Positions 14,544 to 20,214 of a stretch of 20,214 nucleotides of DNA are shown piece after piece. How positions within the stretch are numbered: position 1 is the stretch's first letter; the number at the start of each line of letters is the position of its first letter. Source of the DNA: Candidatus Rhabdochlamydia sp. (GTDB lineage: Bacteria > Chlamydiota > Chlamydiia > Chlamydiales > Rhabdochlamydiaceae). The stretch is from NCBI GenBank assembly GCA_030044075.1, contig JASHWM010000190.1, forward strand, positions 1-20,214, written 5' to 3'. The notes below the pieces were generated by a model. The model was not told the origin of the DNA. It made no database searches and worked only from the letters and a program-made list of their open reading frames with translations. The position numbers and the translations under genes are program-made.

Positions 14544-15218
14544 GTGCCGAGCCTTAAAAAATATAATTTAGCAAACGAGAAAGTCGGTGAAATCTCGTTG
14601 GAAGATGACTTGTTAAAAGCAGGCGAAAGTTTGCAAATGATCAAAGATTATTTGATTGCACTTCGCGCAAACGCTAGGCAGTGGTCCGCCAATACAAAAG
14701 GGCGTTCTGAAGTCAGCCATAGCACTAAGAAACCACATCCGCAAAAAGGAACCGGAAGAGCCCGTCAAGGGTTTTTGGGCGCTCCTCAATATAAGGGCGG
14801 AGGTAGGGTGTTTGCTCCGAAGCCTAAATTTGATCAACACGTTCATATCAATAAAAAAGAAAAGAAAGCTTCCATTAGGCATCTCCTGATTGAGAAGATT
14901 CAAAATGAGTCGCTTGTCGTTCTAACCTATGAGCAGCTAGCTCAGCCAAAAACAAAAATCGTCCATACTTTTCTAAAAGGCCAGGAAGCGACTGGAAAGA
15001 GAACCCTTTTCCTTGGCGAAGGCGTCTTTGATGCCGAGAACCAAAATTCTTCCATGGTGAAGTACGATTCTTTCGTGAAGAGCCTGCGCAATATCCCAAG
15101 AATCCAGTTTAAGCTTTTCCCAAACATTAACGGTTATGATGTAGCCGTGAATCATCGCGTTGTGATTATGGAAGACGCAGTAGACGAGCTTCTCATGTTA
15201 CTTAAGAGTGGATGTTAA
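14544..15218 (+). CDS. rplD: 50S ribosomal protein L4
   Basis: Large-subunit protein whose long loop lines the exit tunnel; in E. coli it also represses its own operon. The 224-residue product carries the L4 loop SHSTKKPHPQKGTGRARQG followed by PQYKGGGRVFAPKP. The start is GTG at 14544 with AGGAG (14533-14537) six bases upstream. It lies 16 bases after rplC. If the leader before rplC is regulatory, this protein is the likely regulator, by analogy with E. coli. Confidence 0.97.
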   Translation: MPSLKKYNLANEKVGEISLEDDLLKAGESLQMIKDYLIALRANARQWSANTKGRSEVSHSTKKPHPQKGTGRARQGFLGAPQYKGGGRVFAPKPKFDQHVHINKKEKKASIRHLLIEKIQNESLVVLTYEQLAQPKTKIVHTFLKGQEATGKRTLFLGEGVFDAENQNSSMVKYDSFVKSLRNIPRIQFKLFPNINGYDVAVNHRVVIMEDAVDELLMLLKSGC

Positions 15219-15220
15219 TT

Positions 15221-15559
15221 ATGCAAAAGAAAAACCCCTATGAAATTATCAAGTCTCGCTATATCACGGAAAAAAGCCGTGTCATGGAGACCTTAAAGAC
15301 AAATGAGAGCAATGTCTCTGTAAGAAGATGTCAGTCCCCCAAGTACGTTTTCCTTGTAAATCCTAAAGCAAACAAGCAAGAAATTGCTCGGGCTGTTGAA
15401 GAGATTTATGCAGAAAAAAATATTAAAGTTACTTCCGTAAACACAATCAATGCAAAGCCAAAGGTCAAGATCGTCAGAGGAAGACTTGGCGAAAAATCTG
15501 GCTTTAAAAAGGCGATTGTAACTTTAGCAGTTGGCGATAGCATTGATGAGCAAATTTAA
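15221..15559 (+). CDS. rplW: 50S ribosomal protein L23
   Basis: Binds 23S rRNA at the tunnel exit and forms the docking site for trigger factor and SRP. The product is 112 residues from ATG 15221, with NPYEIIKSRYITEKS and KYVFLVNPKANKQEI. An ATG at 15212 is in frame but overlaps the rplD end; the GAGTGG at 15206-15211 is correctly spaced only for the later start. The gene begins two bases after rplD. It is somewhat longer than the usual 95-100 residues, mainly through extra residues around 20-31 (KTNESNVSVRRCQS). Confidence 0.95.
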   Translation: MQKKNPYEIIKSRYITEKSRVMETLKTNESNVSVRRCQSPKYVFLVNPKANKQEIARAVEEIYAEKNIKVTSVNTINAKPKVKIVRGRLGEKSGFKKAIVTLAVGDSIDEQI

Positions 15560-15578
15560 AAGGGATTAATAGACTGTT

Positions 15579-16421
15579 ATGACAAAAAAATTTCGTCCTA
15601 TTACTCCAAGTCAAAGACATCTCATACTGACAAGTAATGAGGAATTGACGAGGACCGGAGATTCGCAAAGAGCAACTATAAGGCCGCATAAACCTCTGCT
15701 TGTCACAAGAAAAGGAACGGGTGGCAGGAACCATCATGGACATATCACATGTAGGCATCATGGTGGAGGTCACAAAAGATTTTATCGCGTGATCGACTTT
15801 AAAAGAGATAAAGAGAACATTCCTGCGACTGTTGCGTCCATTGAATACGATCCGAACAGAACTGCGCACATCGCCCTTCTGCATTATTTGGATGGGGAAA
15901 AGAAATATATCATTGCTCCGCAAGGTTTAAAAGCAGGTAGCAAAGTCAGTTCAAGTGAGACGGCTCCTTTTGAAGTGGGATGCTGCATGCAAATGAAATA
16001 TATGCCGCTTGGATCTGTCATCCACAATATTGAGCTTGTTCCAGGAAAAGGTGCAAAACTTGTTCGCTCGGCAGGTCTCTCTGCGCAGCTTATGGCTCGC
16101 AGCGGCGGCTATGTAACACTTAAGATGCCTTCTGGCGAAGTCCGCATGGTAAATGAAAACTGCAAGGCGACTTTTGGGGCGGTGTCTAATGCTGAAAGAA
16201 ATCTGCGTTCTGAGGGAAAAGCCGGAAGAATGCGATGGAAGGGCATTCGACCAACTGTTCGAGGAACAGCAATGAACCCTGTTGACCACCCTCACGGTGG
16301 TGGTGAAGGAAAGCACAATGGCTACATTCCTCAAACACCTTGGGCGATGTACACAAAAGGTTTTAGAACACGTTCGAAGAAAAAATCTAATAAATGGATC
16401 GTCAAAGATCGTAGGAAATAG
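15579..16421 (+). CDS. rplB: 50S ribosomal protein L2
   Basis: Primary 23S rRNA binder needed for subunit joining and peptidyl transfer. The 280-residue product has the L2 signature [14 protein letters not shown] (231-244), with H237 matching the functional H229 of E. coli, and a GRNHHGHIT motif near the N-terminus. The ribosome binding site is poor: AAAGGGAT lies about 14 bases upstream, so expression may lean on rplW translation. Confidence 0.97.
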   Translation: MTKKFRPITPSQRHLILTSNEELTRTGDSQRATIRPHKPLLVTRKGTGGRNHHGHITCRHHGGGHKRFYRVIDFKRDKENIPATVASIEYDPNRTAHIALLHYLDGEKKYIIAPQGLKAGSKVSSSETAPFEVGCCMQMKYMPLGSVIHNIELVPGKGAKLVRSAGLSAQLMARSGGYVTLKMPSGEVRMVNENCKATFGAVSNAERNLRSEGKAGRMRWKGIRPTVRGTAMNPVDHPHGGGEGKHNGYIPQTPWAMYTKGFRTRSKKKSNKWIVKDRRK

Positions 16422-16429
16422 GAAACATT

Positions 16430-16714
16430 ATGGGTAGATCGTTAAAAAAAGGGCCTTTTGTTGACCATCATTTATTTACAAAAGTCGAAAAGCAGAATGC
16501 CGAAGGGACAAAAAAGCCGATTAAAACATGGTCGCGTCGTTCGATGATTCTTCCAGATATGATTGGGCATACTTTTGATGTCCATAATGGAAAGAAGTTT
16601 ATCTCTGTGTTCGTCACAGAAAATATGGTTGGCCATAGACTCGGCGAGTTCTCTCCGACCAGAACTTTTAAAGGCCACACAGCGAAGAAAGCTGCTACGC
16701 CAGAAACGACCTAA
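16430..16714 (+). CDS. rpsS: 30S ribosomal protein S19
   Basis: Small-subunit head protein near the A-site tRNA and the B1a bridge. The 94 residues open with the near-invariant [14 protein letters not shown] and include [14 protein letters not shown] and [11 protein letters not shown]. It starts eight bases after rplB with AGGA upstream. Length is normal for the family. Confidence 0.97.
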   Translation: MGRSLKKGPFVDHHLFTKVEKQNAEGTKKPIKTWSRRSMILPDMIGHTFDVHNGKKFISVFVTENMVGHRLGEFSPTRTFKGHTAKKAATPETT

Positions 16715-16733
16715 TTTGGAAGGAATATATACA

Positions 16734-17069
16734 ATGGAAAAAGCAAGAGCTCAAACCAAATATGTACGAATTAGCCCTAGAAAAGCAAGGCTTGCAGCTG
16801 ATCTTATCCGCGGCTTAAAGGTTGAAGATGCGAAAATTCAACTAGGGTTCAGCAAGTTAAAAGGCGGCCGTTTGCTTGAAAAAACTCTTGATAGCGCTGT
16901 TGCCAATGCGGAAACACAATTGAATGTGCAGAGAAGAGATCTGAAGGTCGACGAAGTTCGTGTTGATGCAGGACCTGTGATCAAACGCGCCAAATCAAAG
17001 AGCAAAGGCGGAAGAGTGCCAATTATGAAACGAACAAGTCATTTTACTGTTGTAGTAACAGCAGAGTAA
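16734..17069 (+). CDS. rplV: 50S ribosomal protein L22
   Basis: Early assembly protein whose hairpin lines the exit tunnel. The 111 residues include YVRISPRKARLAADLIRG at the N-terminus and the loop and terminal strand SKGGRVPIMKRTSHFTVVV. The reading frame stays open back to 16563, inside rpsS, but ATG 16734 gives the family length and has GGAAGGA nine bases upstream. Confidence 0.96.
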   Translation: MEKARAQTKYVRISPRKARLAADLIRGLKVEDAKIQLGFSKLKGGRLLEKTLDSAVANAETQLNVQRRDLKVDEVRVDAGPVIKRAKSKSKGGRVPIMKRTSHFTVVVTAE

Positions 17070-17087
17070 AGCGAGAGGAAGGAACTC

Positions 17088-17738
17088 ATGGGACAAAAAA
17101 CATCACCAATCGGTTTTAGATTGGCATTTAGAAAAAAATGGCGTTCTACATGGTATGCAAATAAAAAAGAGTTCGGTTCTCTTTTGCATGAAGACCAAGT
17201 GATTCGCGAATATTTACTAGCAAAGCCTTGCTGCGTTGGAACATCCCAGCTCACGATCAAAAGGATGAGCGGAAAAATTGAAGTGACCATCCATACTGCT
17301 CGACCAGGACTTGTCATCGGAAAAAAAGGCTCAGAAATCGACGTCCTTAAAAATGAATTGAAAAATTTGACCGGTAAAGAAATTTGGGTTGAAGTTGAAG
17401 AGATCAAACGTCCTGACCTTGATGCGAAACTTGTTGCCGATGGCATCGCAAAGCAAATCGAAAGAAGGGTGCCGTTTAGAAGGGTTATGAAAAAAGTTCT
17501 TCAGTCTTCCATGGATGCCGGTGCAGCTGGAATTAAAGTCCAACTTTCTGGTAGAATTGGCGGAGCTGAAATTGCTCGTACTGAGTGGTATAAAGAAGGA
17601 AAGATTCCACTTCACACTCTTCGTGCCGATATTGACTATGCAACAGGAAGAGCAGAGACCACCTATGGTTCAATCGGCGTGAAAGTTTGGATCAATAAGG
17701 GTGAAGAACAAGTTAACCGATTAGCAGTAGGAGCCTAA
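17088..17738 (+). CDS. rpsC: 30S ribosomal protein S3
   Basis: Small-subunit head protein at the mRNA entry tunnel, with helicase-related function. The 216 residues include [13 protein letters not shown] at the start, a type II KH domain with the GKKG loop at 78-81, and the C-terminal hallmark [19 protein letters not shown]. It is a little shorter than the E. coli protein (233), through a shorter C-terminal tail. GGAAGGA precedes the ATG at close spacing. Confidence 0.97.
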   Translation: MGQKTSPIGFRLAFRKKWRSTWYANKKEFGSLLHEDQVIREYLLAKPCCVGTSQLTIKRMSGKIEVTIHTARPGLVIGKKGSEIDVLKNELKNLTGKEIWVEVEEIKRPDLDAKLVADGIAKQIERRVPFRRVMKKVLQSSMDAGAAGIKVQLSGRIGGAEIARTEWYKEGKIPLHTLRADIDYATGRAETTYGSIGVKVWINKGEEQVNRLAVGA

Positions 17739-17739
17739 T

Positions 17740-18159
17740 ATGGCAATGATGCCAGTACGAATGAAGTTCAGAAAAATGCAAAAAGGTCAGCATGCAGGCC
17801 TCACGAAGGCTGCAAGCATGGTTGACTTTGGCGAATACGGAATGCAGTGCCTTGAGCGTGGTAGAATTACAAACCACCAGATCGAAGCATGCCGAGTCGC
17901 TATTAACCGGTATTTCAATCGCCGAGGGAATGTTTGGATTCGTATTTTCCCTGATAAATCGGTCTCAAAAAAACCTGCTGAAACACGTATGGGTAAAGGA
18001 AAGGGAGCTCCCGATCATTGGGTAGCTGTTGTAAGGCCCGGAAGAATCCTTTTTGAAGTTGGCAACATTCCTAAAGATATCGCTCAAAACGCTCTTAGAC
18101 GTGCTGCTGCAAAGCTTCCTATCAAAACAAGATTTGTTGAAAGACTTGAGCGAGTGTAA
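17740..18159 (+). CDS. rplP: 50S ribosomal protein L16
   Basis: Binds near the A site and helps organise the central protuberance. The 139 residues contain [12 protein letters not shown], the loop [19 protein letters not shown], and a normal C-terminus. It starts one base after the rpsC stop; AGGAG in the last codons of rpsC is the ribosome binding site. Met3 and Met4 are additional possible starts close by. Confidence 0.97.
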   Translation: MAMMPVRMKFRKMQKGQHAGLTKAASMVDFGEYGMQCLERGRITNHQIEACRVAINRYFNRRGNVWIRIFPDKSVSKKPAETRMGKGKGAPDHWVAVVRPGRILFEVGNIPKDIAQNALRRAAAKLPIKTRFVERLERV

Positions 18160-18170
18160 GGAGATAAAGT

Positions 18171-18380
18171 ATGTCCAAGGCGATGGCGCAATTAAAAGAT
18201 TTAACTGTTGAAGAATTGGAGATCATGCACAAAGATCTTTCGAAAGATCTTTTTGAGCTTAGCAACGAGATTATGCGTTCGAGAAAAATTGAGAAACCGC
18301 ATCTAGTGCAAGCAAAGAAAAAGCAAAAAGCTCGCGTGCTCACTCTTATTCGTCAAAAATCGGGAGTAAACAAACTATGA
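18171..18380 (+). CDS. rpmC: 50S ribosomal protein L29
   Basis: Small two-helix protein near the tunnel exit beside L23. The 69 residues show [20 protein letters not shown] and a basic C-terminal helix, the normal L29 pattern. AAGGAG (18158-18163) is seven bases before the ATG. The stop overlaps the start of rpsQ by four bases (ATGA). Confidence 0.94.
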   Translation: MSKAMAQLKDLTVEELEIMHKDLSKDLFELSNEIMRSRKIEKPHLVQAKKKQKARVLTLIRQKSGVNKL

Positions 18381-18625
18381 GCATAAAACAAAATAGAAAA
18401 CAGAGGGAAGGGGTCGTTCTTTCCAATAAAATGCAAAAAACGGTGACTGTGCAAGTTGAAAGAACAGTGCAGCATCCTGATTTTGACAAGCACATTAAAA
18501 GAGCAAAAAAATACTATGCTCATGTAGAAAACCAAGACATTCAAATTGGTCAGCGTGTGCGCATTGAAGAAACAAGGCCGCTATCCAAGCTTAAACGCTG
18601 GAGAGTCGTTGAGGTTGTTTCTTAA
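18377..18625 (+). CDS. rpsQ: 30S ribosomal protein S17
   Basis: Primary 16S rRNA binder, OB fold. The 82 residues include [20 protein letters not shown] and [16 protein letters not shown], the family signature. It overlaps rpmC by four bases, so translation is likely coupled. A 38-base gap follows before rplN. Confidence 0.96.
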   Translation: MSIKQNRKQREGVVLSNKMQKTVTVQVERTVQHPDFDKHIKRAKKYYAHVENQDIQIGQRVRIEETRPLSKLKRWRVVEVVS

Positions 18626-18663
18626 ACGCTTCTCAAATGTAAAAATTCGTAAGAGAGAATAAT

Positions 18664-19032
18664 ATGATCCAACAGGAAAGTGAGCTCGAAGTGGCCGATA
18701 ACACTGGCGCAAAGCGAGTCAAATGCTTTAAAGTGCTCGGCGGTTCGAAAAGAAGATACGCTGGAATTGGCGATGTAATCATTTGCTCAGTAAAAGAAGC
18801 AGATCCAAAAGGTGTAGTGAAAAAAGGTGACGTTGTACGCGCCGTGATTGTGAGGACAAAGAGCTACATTCGTCGAGTAGATGGCTCGTTCTTAAGATTT
18901 TATGATAATAGCTGTGTGATTATTGATGACAAATTGAATCCAAAGGGAACGAGGATTTTTGGCCCTGTCGCAAGAGAAGTGCGTGAAGGGGGATTTGTTA
19001 AGATCAGTTCGCTCGCTCCTGAAGTGATATAG
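18664..19032 (+). CDS. rplN: 50S ribosomal protein L14
   Basis: Binds 23S rRNA and contributes to intersubunit bridges. The 122 residues match the family length and contain [20 protein letters not shown] and the block FDDN-like [19 protein letters not shown]. The start at ATG 18664 lies 38 bases after rpsQ; only a weak GAGAG is seen upstream. Confidence 0.97.
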   Translation: MIQQESELEVADNTGAKRVKCFKVLGGSKRRYAGIGDVIICSVKEADPKGVVKKGDVVRAVIVRTKSYIRRVDGSFLRFYDNSCVIIDDKLNPKGTRIFGPVAREVREGGFVKISSLAPEVI

Positions 19033-19045
19033 TGGAGAAATTGTA

Positions 19046-19378
19046 ATGAGTAAGTGGATAAAAAAAGATGACAAGGTTATCGTAATTGCGGGAAATTCTA
19101 AAGGCCAGACTGGAAAAGTCTTGGTGCGTAAAGAAGACCGCGTCGTTATCCAAGGGTTGAACCTTAGAAAAAAACATGTTAAGCGTCGATCTCAAGAACA
19201 GGCTTCCCAAATCGTTCAGATTGAAGCGCCTATTCACATTTCTAATGTGAGCTTGTGCGATGAGAATGATCGCCCCGTCAAAGTTCGAGTGCGGGTTAAT
19301 AAAGAAGGTCAGAAAGAACTTTATTACCTAGATGGGAAAAAAGAAATTTTCTTTCGTCAAGTAAAGAAGAGCAAATAA
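19046..19378 (+). CDS. rplX: 50S ribosomal protein L24
   Basis: Assembly-initiator protein of the large subunit. The 110 residues have a KOW motif (DDKVIVIAGNSKGQTGKVL) and then GLNLRKKHVK and EAPIHISNVSL, all typical. It lies 13 bases after rplN with TGGAG upstream. Confidence 0.96.
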   Translation: MSKWIKKDDKVIVIAGNSKGQTGKVLVRKEDRVVIQGLNLRKKHVKRRSQEQASQIVQIEAPIHISNVSLCDENDRPVKVRVRVNKEGQKELYYLDGKKEIFFRQVKKSK

Positions 19379-19393
19379 GGCAAAGAAAGAGAT

Positions 19394-19951
19394 ATGTCAA
19401 GATTACAGCGCAGATATAAAGAAGAAATTAAAAAAGCATTGCAGGAAACGTTCCAATTCCCAAATACGATGCTGATCCCTGAATTGAAGAAAATTGTGAT
19501 TAGCATGGGAATTGCAGAAGCGACAAAAGATAAAAATGCGATTCAGGACTGCATTAAGGAAATTGCATTGATTTCCGGTCAAAAACCTGTCGTTACTCGA
19601 TCCAAAAAAGCGATCGCTAACTTTAAACTCAGGGAAGATCAACCAATTGGGTTGAAAGTCACCTTGAGAAGAAAGAGGATGTATGATTTCCTGGACCGAT
19701 TCTGCAATATTGTGAGCCCTCGAGTCCGAGACTTTCGCGGGTTTTCCAAAAAATGCGATGGATCTGGGAACTACTCTCTTGGACTTGATGACCAGCAGAT
19801 TTTTCCTGAGATCAATCTGGACGAAGTCAAACGAACACAAGGTATGAACATAACTTTTGTAACTACAGCTAAGAATGATCAAGAGTGTATTGAACTCCTC
19901 AGGCAGCTTGGCTTTCCTTATAAGATTGATGAGCAAAAAGCAGGGAGATAA
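19394..19951 (+). CDS. rplE: 50S ribosomal protein L5
   Basis: Binds 5S rRNA in the central protuberance and contacts P-site tRNA. The 185 residues include [34 protein letters not shown] and the L5 signature [12 protein letters not shown]. It lies 15 bases after rplX. The gene normally found next, rpsN, is missing; rpsH follows directly, as in Chlamydia. Confidence 0.97.
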   Translation: MSRLQRRYKEEIKKALQETFQFPNTMLIPELKKIVISMGIAEATKDKNAIQDCIKEIALISGQKPVVTRSKKAIANFKLREDQPIGLKVTLRRKRMYDFLDRFCNIVSPRVRDFRGFSKKCDGSGNYSLGLDDQQIFPEINLDEVKRTQGMNITFVTTAKNDQECIELLRQLGFPYKIDEQKAGR

Positions 19952-19956
19952 ATCAA

Positions 19957-20214
19957 ATGGCTATTAACGATCCTATTTCAGACCTCTTAACGAGAATCAG
20001 AAACGCTAAAGATGCAAAACATCGTTATGTCGATGCACCTATGTCAACAATGGTTTCAGGCATCTTGAAGGTTCTTCTTGACAAAGGCTTCATTGAAGGT
20101 TTTATTCCCAATGACAACCAAAGAAAATTAAGGGTTTTCCTAAAGTATTCCGAAGGAAGACAATCTCTGATCCAAGGTCTTCGAAGAATCTCTTCCCCTG
20201 GTCTTAGAAGATAT
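19957..20214 (+). CDS. rpsH: 30S ribosomal protein S8 (3' end outside window)
   Basis: Primary 16S rRNA binder of the platform. Eighty-six residues are visible, beginning AINDPISDLLTRIRNAKDAK, the conserved S8 N-terminus, and reaching LRRISSPGLRRY; the remaining 45 or so residues lie past the window edge. The ATG is five bases after the rplE stop, with GGGAG upstream. Confidence 0.96.
   Translation, partial: MAINDPISDLLTRIRNAKDAKHRYVDAPMSTMVSGILKVLLDKGFIEGFIPNDNQRKLRVFLKYSEGRQSLIQGLRRISSPGLRRY

Noticed and set aside
16563..16733. Extended start for L22 inside rpsS
   Set aside because: The open frame continues upstream by chance; ATG 16734 has a good ribosome binding site and gives the family length.
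19403..19936. 177-codon open frame antisense to rplE
   Set aside because: Shadow of a conserved ribosomal gene; the product resembles nothing and has no start signal.

Overview
The window looks like the chromosome of a member of the Chlamydiales, most likely a Chlamydia-related family outside the Chlamydiaceae. Four things point there. The block lnt-lpxC-fabZ-lpxA-fmt-(membrane protein)-rplC is, as I recall it, the C. trachomatis CT534 to CT528 order. The ribosomal protein cluster starts at rplC with no rpsJ and lacks rpsN between rplE and rpsH. A ksgA gene is preceded by a CT355/SurA-like gene. Finally there are two MOMP-like outer membrane proteins. I cannot name the genus from the sequence alone.

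Layout: (1) 1-3032, minus strand: an operon rsmB/sun-like methyltransferase -> SurA-like periplasmic chaperone -> rsmA/ksgA (its end lies outside the window). (2) 3033-3118: a divergent intergenic region with a palindrome that overlaps TATAAT on both strands. (3) 3119-8542, plus strand: a tightly packed run of DoxX-like membrane protein, lnt, lpxC, fabZ, lpxA and fmt, i.e. envelope lipid biosynthesis plus initiator tRNA formylation. (4) 8543-10333: two tandem paralogous proteins of unknown function, each with its own sigma70-type promoter and a C-terminal two-lobed hydrophobic domain. They sit where C. trachomatis carries CT529 (Cap1, an inclusion-membrane-associated antigen), so they are candidate Inc-like effectors. 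(5) 10358-13480: a shared bidirectional terminator, then two tandem MOMP-like porins on the minus strand. They are duplicated together with promoter region and terminator, lack cysteine, and differ mainly in two short segments. (6) 13481-13864: a long leader region before rplC with several perfect inverted repeats. (7) 13865-20214, plus strand: rplC-rplD-rplW-rplB-rpsS-rplV-rpsC-rplP-rpmC-rpsQ-rplN-rplX-rplE-rpsH (S10/spc-type operon, last gene cut by the window edge).

The most interesting parts are the paired Cap1-locus proteins, the cysteine-free twin porins with focused divergence, and the rplC leader. In that leader two overlapping inverted repeats cannot form together, and one of them would cover the Shine-Dalgarno sequence. 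No tRNA, rRNA, CRISPR array or insertion sequence was seen.
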